From Actinoplanes sp. N902-109 (lineage in GTDB: Bacteria; Actinomycetota; Actinomycetes; Mycobacteriales; Micromonosporaceae), in NCBI RefSeq assembly GCF_000389965.1, contig NC_021191.1:8247501-8311500 (forward strand): a stretch of DNA of 64,000 nt, read 5' to 3'. This document shows positions 25,460-33,448 of the stretch, in pieces. Made by a program: the position numbers and the translations under genes. The number at the start of each line of letters is the position of its first letter. Position 1 is the first letter of the stretch. A model generated the notes under the pieces. It did not search any database and had not been told where the DNA came from. It saw nothing but the letters and a program-made list of their open reading frames with translations.

Positions 25460-26404
25460 CTAGTCGTTGGCGTGCAGCGCCGAGTTGAGCTCGATGCCGG
25501 TGCCCTTGCGCGGCTTGGCCTCCAGCGCGCCGGTCACCGAGTTGCGCCAGAACAGCAGGCCGTCGACGCCGGACAGCTCCTTGGCCTTGACCACCCGGCC
25601 GTCCGGCAGGGTGATCTTGGCGCCGCCGGTGATGTAGCAGCCGGCCTCGACCACGCAGTCGTCGCCGAGCGAGATGCCGATGCCCGCGTTCGCGCCGAGC
25701 AAGCTGCGCTCGCCGATCGACACCTTGTCCTTGCCGCCGCCGGACAGCGTGCCCATGATCGAGGCGCCCGCGCCCACGTCCGAGCCGTCGCCCACAACGA
25801 CACCCTGCACGATGCGGCCCTCGACCATGGAGGTGCCCAGCGTGCCGGCGTTGAAGTTGCAGAAGCCCTCGTGCATCACCGTGGTGCCACTGGCCAGGTG
25901 GGCGCCCAGGCGCACCCGGTCGGCGTCGGCGATGCGCACGCCCGAGGGGGTCACGTAGTCGGTCATCCGCGGGAACTTGTCGACGCCGTGGACGGCCAGA
26001 TGGCGGCCTGCGGCCCGCTCGATCAGGCGCAGCTCGTCGACCCGGTCCGGCGGGCACGGGCCGGCCGAGGTCCAGGCGACGTTGGCCAGCATGCCGAAGA
26101 TGCCGTCGAGGTTCTGCTCGTTGGGCCGGACCAGCCGGTGCGAGAGCAGGTGCAGCCGCAGGTAGGCGTCGGCCGAGTCCTTGATCGGGTCGGCCAGCGA
26201 GGCGACCTCGGTGCGCACCTCGACGGTCGACAGCCCGGCCAGCGCCTTGGGTCCGGTCAGGCCGGCGGGCAGCGCCGGGACGTCGGCCGGCACCTCCCCC
26301 AGGCCGAGGAAACCGGCCGGGTACCAGGTGTCGAGCACGGTCCCGTCGGCGGTCACGGTGGCGAGGCCGATGCCCCAGGCTGCAGAGGTCGAAAGCGCGG
26401 TCAC
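25460..26404 (-). CDS. dapD: tetrahydrodipicolinate N-succinyltransferase
   Basis: About 314 residues. It transfers succinate from succinyl-CoA to tetrahydrodipicolinate in lysine and meso-diaminopimelate synthesis. The opening AWGIGLATVTADGTVLDTWY is that of actinobacterial DapD; left-handed beta-helix repeats follow (GTTVMHEGFCNFNAGTLGTS, VGDGSDVGAGASIMG, IGISLGDDCVVEAG). GTG 26404 matches the usual length, and the 15 residues upstream are not conserved in style. It is divergent from dapE across about 70 bases. Confidence 0.94.
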   Translation of the reverse strand: MTALSTSAAWGIGLATVTADGTVLDTWYPAGFLGLGEVPADVPALPAGLTGPKALAGLSTVEVRTEVASLADPIKDSADAYLRLHLLSHRLVRPNEQNLDGIFGMLANVAWTSAGPCPPDRVDELRLIERAAGRHLAVHGVDKFPRMTDYVTPSGVRIADADRVRLGAHLASGTTVMHEGFCNFNAGTLGTSMVEGRIVQGVVVGDGSDVGAGASIMGTLSGGGKDKVSIGERSLLGANAGIGISLGDDCVVEAGCYITGGAKITLPDGRVVKAKELSGVDGLLFWRNSVTGALEAKPRKGTGIELNSALHAND

Positions 26405-26472
26405 GCGGGGAACCCTACTAGAGCCGCCGCAGCCCACGTCCCGGTTCATGTCCGGGCGGTAATGTGCGGCTC

Positions 26473-27546
26473 ATGGCGAACCCGCTTACCCCTGACGTGC
26501 TCGTCGACCCGGTGGAGCTGACCCGCACCCTGGTCGACATCGAGTCCGTCTCGCTCGCCGAGAAGGTCATCGCCGACTGCGTCGAGGACGTTCTGCGGCA
26601 GGCGCCGCACCTGCACACCGAGCGGGTGGGCAACACCGTGATGGCCCGTACGGACCTGGGCCGCGAGCAGCGCGTGGTGCTGGCCGGCCACCTGGACACC
26701 GTGCCGCTGAACGACAACTTCCCGTCCACGGTCGTCGACGACCTGATCTACGGCTGCGGCACCGCCGACATGAAGTCCGGGGTGGCGCTGGCCCTGCACC
26801 TCGCGGCCACCCTGCCCGACCCGCGTTACGACCTGACCTTCCTCTTCTACGAGGCCGAGGAGATCGACTCGCAGTACAACGGGCTGCGCCTGCTCGGTGA
26901 GTCGCACCCGCAGTGGCTGCGCGCGGACTTCGCCGTGCTGCTCGAACCCACGTACGGGGTGGTCGAGGCCGGGTGCCAGGGCACGATGACGGCCACGGTG
27001 CGCACCCACGGCCGCCGTGCCCACACCGCCCGCGCCTGGCGAGGCGTCAACGCGATTCACGCCGCGGGCGAGGTGCTGCGCCGGCTCGGCGACTACCGTC
27101 CGCGTACGGTGACGATCGACGGGTGTACGTACCGTGAAGGTCTCAATGCCGTGAAGATCTCCGGCGGGGTGGCCGGCAACGTGGTTCCGGACGGGTGCGC
27201 GATCGAGGTCAACCTGCGCTTCGCGCCGGACCGGTCGGAGCAGGACGCGCTGTCCCACCTGCACGAGGTCTTCAGCGGCTTCGACCTGGAGGTGACCGAC
27301 TCGGCACCCGGCGCGCTGCCGGGGCTGCGGGCGGCACCGGCGCGCGACTTCATCGTCGCGGTCGGCGAGGAACCGGCGGCCAAGCTCGGCTGGACCGACG
27401 TGTCCCGCTTCGCGGCGCTGGGCATCCCGGCCCTCAACTACGGCCCGGGCGACCCGCGGCTGGCCCACGCCCAGGACGAGCACGTGGAAATCGGCAAGAT
27501 CCGCGACGGTGCGGCCACCCTGCACCGGTGGCTCGCCGCCTACTGA
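26473..27546 (+). CDS. dapE: succinyl-diaminopimelate desuccinylase
   Basis: A 357-residue M20 zinc amidohydrolase that removes succinate from N-succinyl-LL-diaminopimelate. Metal ligands are visible in AGHLDTVPLNDN, YGCGTADMKSG and FYEAEEID, and the late histidine side in LAHAQDEHVEI. ATG 26473 starts MANPLTPDVLVDPVELTRTL; an upstream GTG at 26464 would add three residues. With dapD it gives two steps of the succinylase branch. Its last seven bases overlap a small minus-strand gene. Confidence 0.94.
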   Translation: MANPLTPDVLVDPVELTRTLVDIESVSLAEKVIADCVEDVLRQAPHLHTERVGNTVMARTDLGREQRVVLAGHLDTVPLNDNFPSTVVDDLIYGCGTADMKSGVALALHLAATLPDPRYDLTFLFYEAEEIDSQYNGLRLLGESHPQWLRADFAVLLEPTYGVVEAGCQGTMTATVRTHGRRAHTARAWRGVNAIHAAGEVLRRLGDYRPRTVTIDGCTYREGLNAVKISGGVAGNVVPDGCAIEVNLRFAPDRSEQDALSHLHEVFSGFDLEVTDSAPGALPGLRAAPARDFIVAVGEEPAAKLGWTDVSRFAALGIPALNYGPGDPRLAHAQDEHVEIGKIRDGAATLHRWLAAY

Positions 27547-27686
27547 GCCTCCGGCCGCTTGATCTCGACGGTGGTTTCCAGGTCCTCGTTGGGCGGCTGG
27601 GCAAGCGCCATCCGGCGTTCCTCGACCACCATGCGGATCCGCCGCTGCAGGCGGCGCTGTGCCTTCATTCGCTCGTACCGGGTCAT
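27540..27686 (-). CDS. 48-residue charged small protein
   Basis: ATG 27686 is preceded by GAAGGAG at nine bases, a strong ribosome site, and the frame runs 48 codons to a TAG that overlaps the dapE stop region. The N-terminal half is very basic and helical (YERMKAQRRLQRRIRMVVEE), the C-terminal half acidic and extended (NEDLETTVEIKRPEAQ). No family recognised. The site quality and codon bias suggest a real gene. Confidence 0.6.
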   Translation of the reverse strand: MTRYERMKAQRRLQRRIRMVVEERRMALAQPPNEDLETTVEIKRPEAQ

Positions 27687-27751
27687 CACGGTGGCTCCTT
27701 CGCCCTGATGCCCGGCGGGAAAGCCGGACGCCGTGCATGCCGCGCGGGGTT

Positions 27752-27779
27752 GGTAACTCTACAGCGGCGCAGAGCTACC
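27752..27779. promoter_or_regulatory. inverted repeat in the dapE-LOG intergenic region
   Basis: GGTAACTCT and AGAGCTACC, arms of nine bases with one mismatch and a ten-base spacer, 107 bases before the first LOG gene and 66 bases upstream of the 48-residue gene. Possible operator or leader hairpin. Nothing else is visible in the roughly 200-base gap. Confidence 0.35.
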
Positions 27780-27885
27780 GTGCGTTGCTTCAATCTGGCA
27801 AAAACGTCGCGACGCCGCAATCCTCTTGCCGAAACCCCACCGGATAGTTCACCGCCTGTCGACCGTCCGCACTACGGTGGGTGCC

Positions 27886-28659
27886 ATGACGGACAGCCCC
27901 GACGGTCACGCCCCCAAGTCCCAGGAGCGTCATCGCGGCGCTGTCACCCTGCGACGCGAGTCGATCCCGCCGAGCACCGCCGACGAGAAGCTGCTCGACT
28001 CGCACCACCGCGGCGAGTGGAAGACCAAGGACGCCTGGCGTGCGCTGCGCATCCTGTCCGAGTTCGTCGAGGGCTTCGACACCCTCGCCGACCTGCCGCC
28101 CGCGGTCAGCGTCTTCGGCTCGGCCCGCAGCCGCCCGGACAGCCCGGAGTGCGAGCTGGCCGCCGACCTCGGCGCCGCGCTGGCCGAGGCGGGCTATGCG
28201 GTGATCACCGGCGGCGGCCCCGGCGTGATGGAAGCGGCCAACCGCGGGGCCACCGAGGCCGGCGGCATGTCCGTGGGGCTGGGCATCGAGCTCCCCTTCG
28301 AGCAGGGCCTCAACAGCTGGGTCGACATCGGCATCGACTTCCGCTACTTCTTCGTCCGCAAGACCATGTTCGTCAAGTACGCCCAGGCGTTCGTGGTCCT
28401 GCCCGGCGGTTTCGGCACCCTCGACGAGCTGTTCGAGGCGATCACCCTGGTTCAGACGCGCAAGGTGACCCGCTTCCCGGTGGTGCTGATGGGCGTCGAC
28501 TACTGGGGTGGCCTGCTGGACTGGATCAAGCAGCGCCTGCTCACCGAGGGCAAGGTGGGCCCGGACGACATGGAACTGATCATGCTGACGGACAATGTGG
28601 AGGAAGCCGTGCAGTACATCGTGGAGGCCGACAAGGCCCTGGCCGAGGGCAAGCGCTGA
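27886..28659 (+). CDS. LOG-family protein, long form
   Basis: A 257-residue Rossmann-fold protein of the LOG (lysine decarboxylase-like, TIGR00730) group. Signature PGGFGTLDE near residue 175 and the preceding FFVRKTMFVKYAQAFVVL supply the catalytic Arg and the nucleotide-binding loop; VITGGGPGVMEAANRGA is the first phosphate loop. LOG enzymes cleave nucleoside 5'-monophosphates, in plants and mycobacteria producing cytokinins. This long form has about 60 extra N-terminal residues. It is followed after one base by a second LOG gene. Confidence 0.88.
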   Translation: MTDSPDGHAPKSQERHRGAVTLRRESIPPSTADEKLLDSHHRGEWKTKDAWRALRILSEFVEGFDTLADLPPAVSVFGSARSRPDSPECELAADLGAALAEAGYAVITGGGPGVMEAANRGATEAGGMSVGLGIELPFEQGLNSWVDIGIDFRYFFVRKTMFVKYAQAFVVLPGGFGTLDELFEAITLVQTRKVTRFPVVLMGVDYWGGLLDWIKQRLLTEGKVGPDDMELIMLTDNVEEAVQYIVEADKALAEGKR

Positions 28660-28660
28660 C

Positions 28661-29209
28661 ATGGCGGCGATCGGCGTCTTCTGCGCCTCCTCGACCCGGC
28701 TGGCCCAGACCCACCTCGACCTCGCCACCGCGCTGGGCAAGGCCCTCGGCCCCCGCGGCCACTCCCTGGTCTCGGGCGGCGGCTGCGTCGGCATGATGGG
28801 CGCGGTGGCCGACGGCGCCCGGGCCGGCGGCGCCCACACCCTCGGCGTGATCCCGCAGAGCCTGGTGGATCTGGAGGTCGCGGACACCGCCTCGGACGAC
28901 CTCATCGTCACCACCGACATGGGCGCCCGCAAGAACATCATGATCGAGCGCTCGGACGCCTTCATCACCCTGCCCGGCGGCCTCGGCACCCTCGACGAAC
29001 TCTTCGAGGTCTGGACCACAGCCACCCTGGCCCTGCACACCAAGCCGATCGTGATCCTCGACCCGGACGGCTTCTACCCGGGCCTCCTCGCCTGGATCAA
29101 CGAGATCGCCACCACCGAGTTCGTCCGCACCGAAGCCCTGGCCCTGGTCACCGTGACCACCAGCATCGACGCCGCCCTGGACCACATCGAAGCGTCCCTG
29201 AACCCATGA
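28661..29209 (+). CDS. LOG-family protein, short form
   Basis: A 182-residue LOG protein close in length to characterised phosphoribohydrolases. Motifs: IGVFCASST at the first strand, LVSGGGCVGMMGAVADGA, ARKNIMIERSDAFITLPGG and GTLDELFEVWT. The ATG at 28661 follows the TGA of the long LOG gene by one base, so both are made from one transcript. Likely cleaves a nucleoside monophosphate to base and ribose 5-phosphate. Confidence 0.9.
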   Translation: MAAIGVFCASSTRLAQTHLDLATALGKALGPRGHSLVSGGGCVGMMGAVADGARAGGAHTLGVIPQSLVDLEVADTASDDLIVTTDMGARKNIMIERSDAFITLPGGLGTLDELFEVWTTATLALHTKPIVILDPDGFYPGLLAWINEIATTEFVRTEALALVTVTTSIDAALDHIEASLNP

Positions 29210-29250
29210 CATCAGCCGCCGCCGAGCGTCGCCCGCTTCAACCGGCCTGA

Positions 29251-30141
29251 TCACGGCTTTGCACGTGACCTTCGACTGAGCTGCTCGATGTAGTACTCCT
29301 CGTACTTGTCAAGGAACGGCCCGACAGGTGAGGCGTGCCTTGCGAAGACGTCAAACAGCCAGAGGTAACTCGTAACGTCCTTCCGACTGCTGGAGACCAA
29401 GGCAGCATGGTAGGCCTCGATGATTATCAAGCTTTCGTCCAGCACCATGAAGCCGTGCAGCGGTGGCACTTCGATCTCGGCCCCGTCGGCCAGAACTTCG
29501 ATTGTAACTGAGTCCCGGCGTGCAGAGACGTCGCGAATGTGCTGCAGTTGTGCCAGCATTTCAGCCGCCGGGCATACCTGATGTCGCAGAGCCGCCTCAG
29601 TGATCAGAAAATGGAACGACTTCGTCGGATCCAGCAGACGCTCCTGTCGCCGCACTCTCGCCGACACACCCATTGCGACGTCCGCATCCGATACACCTGC
29701 CACATCACGCATCCTGACTCTGCTCATGACCTTCAACGCAGCTGCCGCATAGCCGCTCGACTGCAACAAGCCAGGAACCAGGTTGGGGTGAAACTCGCGT
29801 ATCCACTGCGCCGACAATTCCCAGCGAGACACGCTGTCCTGCTGAGCTGTGAAACCAGCCGTTTGAGCCCGCCAGTCAGTCATCCGATCATGGGATCGCT
29901 CGGCCCGGTCCATCAAGCTAGCGACCATTTGATCGTCAGCGCCCAACGCACGAGCCACCTTGGCGACATCTGCCGGGTCAGGCGCCCCGACGCCACGTTC
30001 CAAACGGGAGATCTTCGGCTGGCTCATCCCCACCTTCGCGGCGAGCGCGGCTCCCGAGAGACAACGCGCTCGGCGCATCCGCGCCAAGACCACTCCCACC
30101 GGCTCTTCCGGAGGGCCGAGGGGTCCGACTCCAGTCGTCAT
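29251..30141 (-). CDS. XRE-family regulator with DUF5753-type sensor
   Basis: A 296-residue protein: helix-turn-helix near residues 20-70 (LSGAALAAKVGMSQPKISRL) and a C-terminal region with WIREFHPNLVPGLLQSSGYA, characteristic of DUF5753. These regulators are abundant in actinomycetes and normally pair with a small partner, here the 66-residue gene 27 bases upstream. The region has clearly more A/T at third positions than its neighbours, which suggests a different origin. Target genes are unknown. Confidence 0.85.
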   Translation of the reverse strand: MTTGVGPLGPPEEPVGVVLARMRRARCLSGAALAAKVGMSQPKISRLERGVGAPDPADVAKVARALGADDQMVASLMDRAERSHDRMTDWRAQTAGFTAQQDSVSRWELSAQWIREFHPNLVPGLLQSSGYAAAALKVMSRVRMRDVAGVSDADVAMGVSARVRRQERLLDPTKSFHFLITEAALRHQVCPAAEMLAQLQHIRDVSARRDSVTIEVLADGAEIEVPPLHGFMVLDESLIIIEAYHAALVSSSRKDVTSYLWLFDVFARHASPVGPFLDKYEEYYIEQLSRRSRAKP

Positions 30142-30168
30142 GTAACCCCTCCGCTTGCGTCCGGCCTG

Positions 30169-30369
30169 TCAGATCAAGTTCAGCAAGGCCTCGGCCAGCA
30201 AGGCAACGGGGATTGCGACAAGGCACTCACCTGCAGGAACTTCAACCTGCGCCTCTTCTGCAGAGACCAAGTAACCCTGGATCACGACCGTCCCGTCATC
30301 GCCGGCGTAGACCGTTGGGCATTGACCCGTGGTACATACCTTTGCCACCGGACGTAGATTCTTGATCAT
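30169..30369 (-). CDS. small partner of the XRE regulator
   Basis: A 66-residue acidic protein: VAKVCTTGQCPTVYAGDDGT, then VVIQGYLVSAEEAQVEVPAG and IPVALLAEALLNLI. The CxxxxCP pair and this layout recur in small actinomycete proteins encoded beside XRE/DUF5753 regulators, often proposed to sequester or assist them. It precedes the regulator in the same direction with a 27-base gap, so the two share a transcript. The mechanism is not established. Confidence 0.7.
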   Translation of the reverse strand: MIKNLRPVAKVCTTGQCPTVYAGDDGTVVIQGYLVSAEEAQVEVPAGECLVAIPVALLAEALLNLI

Positions 30370-30407
30370 CGGCCAACCACCACAGCCTCCAGTCGTAGGT
30401 GCAAACT

Positions 30408-30608
30408 ATGCAAGAGTATGCACCGGGCGAAACCTTCGACGGCAATGACCAATTTCCATGCCTGATAGCAACATGGACAGTATCTGACAGCCAGGTGGCA
30501 GATCGGGAGGCGGTGAACGTCATTTCGCACACTTTGAATCAGCCTGGCTATTCATCAAAGATGCATAGGATGCTGAGCACACAAAGCGAACATTGGCGGT
30601 TCTCATGA
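30408..30608 (+). CDS. possible 66-residue ORF, coding uncertain
   Basis: An open frame from ATG 30408 (TAGGT nine bases upstream) to a TGA that overlaps the next ATG by four bases (ATGA), which hints at coupling. Base composition is low in GC and third positions show little bias, so codon evidence is weak. The product has no recognisable motif or membrane segment. The same 235-base gap must also hold the promoter of the divergent XRE operon, so this may be chance. Confidence 0.3.
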   Translation: MQEYAPGETFDGNDQFPCLIATWTVSDSQVADREAVNVISHTLNQPGYSSKMHRMLSTQSEHWRFS

Positions 30609-30856
30609 TCGATGAAGTGCCTCAGCGACCTGCCTCAAACTCCGCAACGCCGATGCTGCTGAGACGGCGCGGAGACGTCCGTCGAGCACGCATCCTGCTG
30701 ATCCTGATCGTCGCACTCTTCATCAGCGGCGGCGCCGGGATGCTGGCGCATGCGGCGGGCAACAATGTGCCCGAGGCGGTGCTCACCGCCGGCGGCGCGT
30801 TTGCCGGGGCGGTCGGGGTGTTGCTGGCGCTCGTGCACTATGCCGGGGTCGAGTAG
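30605..30856 (+). CDS. small two-helix membrane protein
   Basis: An 83-residue protein from ATG 30605. A basic cytosolic start (LLRRRGDVRRARI) is followed by a hydrophobic helix (LLILIVALFISGGAGMLAHA) and a second helix (GGAFAGAVGVLLALVHYAG). No family recognised. The end overlaps the lysG-like stop by 19 bases tail to tail. Confidence 0.6.
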   Translation: MIDEVPQRPASNSATPMLLRRRGDVRRARILLILIVALFISGGAGMLAHAAGNNVPEAVLTAGGAFAGAVGVLLALVHYAGVE

Positions 30857-31680
30857 AGCGCCGCTGCCGCTGCCTTCCTCACCGCCTTCGTCAGCTCGGC
30901 CAGCACCGTGGATTCCATGCGCCAGTACTGCCAGTACAGCGGGACGTCGACGGGGTGGCCCGGGGCGATTTCCACCAGGTCGTCGGTCAGTTGTTGTTCG
31001 GGGATGAGGCCCCAGCCCAGGCCCAGCCGGACCGCCTCGACGAAGGAGGCCGACGCGGGGATGTAGTGGGTCGGCGGGGTGGCGTCGCCGAAGCCCTGGG
31101 CCGCCAGGAAACGGTGCTGGAGGCGGTCCTTGCGGTTGAAGACGATCATCGGGGTGGTGGCGAAGCCGGTGAAGGTGCCCGGGGCGGCCACCGGGCGGTA
31201 GCGCATCGCGCCGAGGGGTTCCACGCGGCAGCCCTGCACCGCCACCCGTTGGGCCGTGACCGCGGCCATGGCGGTGCCCGAGCGGAGCAGGTCGGCGGTG
31301 TGGTCCTGGTCCTCCTGGTGCAGGTCGAAGTCGGCGCCGGGCACGGCGGTGAGGACCGGCAGGAACCAGCTGAGCAGTGAGTCCGCGTTGACCACCACGG
31401 AGAGCCGGGTGCGTTCGCCGGCGGCGGCTGTGCCCCGGGCGGCGGCGAGGGCCTCGCGGGACAGCAGGGCGATCTGGCCGGCCAGGCGGACGAGGGCTTG
31501 GCCGGCCTCGGTGGGTTCGGCGGGTTTTGACCTGCGTACCAGAACCTGGCCGACGGTTTGCTCCAGGGCCTTGATCCGCTGGCTGACGGCGGACGGGGTG
31601 AGGTGGAGGGCGCGGGCGGCGGCGTCGAAGCTGCCTTCGCGGATGACCGCCTCGAAAGTGGCCAGCTGAGCTGCGTCCAT
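30838..31680 (-). CDS. lysG: LysR regulator of the ArgP/LysG group
   Basis: A 280-residue LysR protein: helix-turn-helix LATFEAVIREGSFDAAARAL, HLTPSAVSQRIKALEQTVG; then a sensor domain. Its sequence and its divergent position to a LysE exporter identify the LysG/ArgP group, which activates the exporter when lysine or arginine accumulates. ATG 31680 is the family start. The 69-base spacer to lysE should contain its operator. Confidence 0.9.
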   Translation of the reverse strand: MDAAQLATFEAVIREGSFDAAARALHLTPSAVSQRIKALEQTVGQVLVRRSKPAEPTEAGQALVRLAGQIALLSREALAAARGTAAAGERTRLSVVVNADSLLSWFLPVLTAVPGADFDLHQEDQDHTADLLRSGTAMAAVTAQRVAVQGCRVEPLGAMRYRPVAAPGTFTGFATTPMIVFNRKDRLQHRFLAAQGFGDATPPTHYIPASASFVEAVRLGLGWGLIPEQQLTDDLVEIAPGHPVDVPLYWQYWRMESTVLAELTKAVRKAAAAALYSTPA

Positions 31681-31712
31681 AAGCGTTCCTGAAGTATCGT
31701 AAGAAAGTTCAG

Positions 31713-31742
31713 TTGGATTGAAGTCGGCCTCGATCCTAGCGT
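31713..31742 (+). promoter_or_regulatory. promoter of lysE, probably leaderless
   Basis: TTGGAT (31713-31718), 18 bases, TAGCGT (31737-31742). The expected start of transcription falls at or next to GTG 31750 and there is no ribosome site, so the mRNA is probably leaderless. Confidence 0.5.
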
Positions 31743-31749
31743 TGGCCTG

Positions 31750-32343
31750 GTGATCTCCTCTGCTCTTGGCGGCTTCGTCGCCGCCGTAGTGCTGATCGTC
31801 GCCATCGGTGCCCAGAATGCTTTCGTCCTGCGCCAGGGACTGCGCCGGGAGCATGTGGTCCCGGTCGTGGTGACCTGCGCGCTCTCCGACCTGCTGCTGA
31901 TCGCTGCCGGCATCGCGGGGCTCGGTGCCCTGGTGGCCGCGCGCCCGATGGTGGTCACCGTCATCCGGTGGGTCGGGGCCGCTTTCCTGCTCACGTACGC
32001 CGTGACAGCCGCGAGGCGCGCCCTCAAGCCCTCGGGCCTGGCGCCCACCGACCGCGGCCCGGCCACCCTGCGCGCGACGCTGCTCACCTGTCTGGCGCTG
32101 ACGTATCTCAACCCGCACGTCTACCTCGACACGGTGCTGTTGCTGGGTTCGGTCGCCCAGCAGTCCCCGCACCGGTGGCTGTTCGGGGTGGGGGCGGCGC
32201 TGGCCAGCGCGGTCTGGTTCACCGCGCTGGGGCTGGGCGCGCGGCGGCTGGCCCCCGTACTGTCCAAGCCGCTGGCCTGGCGGATCCTCGACGGGCTGAT
32301 CGCGGTCGTCATGGCGGCGCTCGGCATCGGGCTGGTGGCTTGA
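31750..32343 (+). CDS. lysE: LysE/ArgO amino-acid exporter
   Basis: A 197-residue membrane protein with about six hydrophobic helices. It starts SSALGGFVAAVVLIVAIGAQ NAFVLRQGL, the LysE/ArgO opening (GAQNAFVLRQG), and has the TYLNPHVYLDT loop near residue 120. It exports lysine or arginine. Divergent from lysG, its expected activator. The start GTG 31750 has no ribosome site. Its stop codon sits inside the -35 box of the next promoter. Confidence 0.92.
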   Translation: MISSALGGFVAAVVLIVAIGAQNAFVLRQGLRREHVVPVVVTCALSDLLLIAAGIAGLGALVAARPMVVTVIRWVGAAFLLTYAVTAARRALKPSGLAPTDRGPATLRATLLTCLALTYLNPHVYLDTVLLLGSVAQQSPHRWLFGVGAALASAVWFTALGLGARRLAPVLSKPLAWRILDGLIAVVMAALGIGLVA

Positions 32344-32370
32344 CCCTCGACCTGGTCGAGGCACCAGGGT
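32340..32370 (+). promoter_or_regulatory. MerR-type promoter with perfect 17-bp palindrome
   Basis: TTGACC (32340-32345) is followed by the palindrome CCTCGACC-T-GGTCGAGG (32345-32361) and CAGGGT (32365-32370), a 19-base spacer. An operator between widely spaced -35 and -10 boxes is the defining design of MerR-family promoters. It directly precedes a MerR gene, so autoregulation is likely. Confidence 0.65.
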
Positions 32371-32389
32371 TTCGATCGTGGAGAGCGAC

Positions 32390-33436
32390 ATGCGGACCAT
32401 CGGCGAGATGGCACGGGCCAGCGGGCTGGGTGTCAGTGCGCTGCGGTACTACGACAGTGCCGGGGTGCTGGTGCCGGCCGCCGTCGACCCGGTGACCGGT
32501 TACCGGCGCTACGGCGAGGGCCAGATCCTCGCGGCGCGGCTGATCGCGGGGCTGCGGCGGGTCGGCATGCCGGTCGTCGAGATCGCGCGGGCCGTTGCGG
32601 AACTGCCCGACACCGACGCCGTACGCAAGATCCTCGACGAGCATCTGCTGCGCCTGGAGGACGGGCTGGCCGAGGCCCGACAGGAGCTCTCCCGCCTGCA
32701 CCGGCTGCTGGCAGCCGATCACGCCTACGAGGAGACCATCATGACCACCATCACCCTGCCCGCCGACGACCTGGCCGGCGCGCTCGCTGCGGTGCGGTTC
32801 GCCGCGTCCGCCGACCCCGAACTGCCCATGATCAACGGAGTGCTGGCCGAGGCGGCGGCCGGTTCGCTCACCCTGGTTGCCACGGATCGCTTCCGGATGG
32901 CTGTCGCCCAGGCGTCGGCCCGGGTGAGCGGGCCTTCCGTACGGGTGGTGGCGCCGCTGCCGTTCGTCGACGCGCTGCGGCCCCTGCTGACCGGCGAGGT
33001 GACGCTGGACCTCAGCCCGGCGGCGCTCAGCGTCGTCACCCCGGCCGGCCGGCTCGACACCAAGCCGCTGGACGTGGAGTTCCCGGACTACCAGCGGTTG
33101 TCCCAGCCGGGCTCGCCGTCGCGCCGGGTCACCGTGGACCCGGCCGGGCTGCGCGCCGCGGTGCGGGCGGCGGCTCCGGTGCGGCGGGAACACGACGGGG
33201 TCGCGTACGAGGTCACGATTCTGACCCTCGACCCGGCCGGGACCGTACGCACCGCGCCGGAGGAGGAATGGGCCGCCGACACGGAGTCCCACGTCGCGGT
33301 CAACCGGGAGTTCCTGCTGCAGGCGCTCGACGCCGGCGGCCCGGGCCAGCTGGTCCTGGAGCTGGACGGCCCGATCAAGCCGCTCGCCGTCCGGGGCACC
33401 GAGGGATACTCGCTGCTGATGCCGGTGCGGCACTGA
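32390..33436 (+). CDS. MerR regulator fused to sliding-clamp (DnaN-like) domains
   Basis: A 348-residue two-part protein. Residues 1-70 are a MerR winged helix (MRTIGEMARASGLGVSALRY YD; GYRRYGEGQ), followed by a dimerisation helix to about 110. The rest, about 230 residues, looks like two of the three domains of the DNA polymerase III beta clamp: TLVATDRFRMAVAQA, DVEFPDYQRL and the C-terminal GYSLLMPVR are clamp hallmarks. ATG 32390 follows GGAGAG closely and gives the standard MerR start. The clamp part may act as an effector or protein-binding module; function unknown. Confidence 0.87.
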   Translation: MRTIGEMARASGLGVSALRYYDSAGVLVPAAVDPVTGYRRYGEGQILAARLIAGLRRVGMPVVEIARAVAELPDTDAVRKILDEHLLRLEDGLAEARQELSRLHRLLAADHAYEETIMTTITLPADDLAGALAAVRFAASADPELPMINGVLAEAAAGSLTLVATDRFRMAVAQASARVSGPSVRVVAPLPFVDALRPLLTGEVTLDLSPAALSVVTPAGRLDTKPLDVEFPDYQRLSQPGSPSRRVTVDPAGLRAAVRAAAPVRREHDGVAYEVTILTLDPAGTVRTAPEEEWAADTESHVAVNREFLLQALDAGGPGQLVLELDGPIKPLAVRGTEGYSLLMPVRH

Positions 33437-33448
33437 CAGACTGGCCCG

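Noticed and set aside
30296..30532. Minus-strand frame of 78 codons before the XRE partner
   Set aside because: It overlaps the partner gene start and the presumed promoter region, has no ribosome site and no recognisable sequence.
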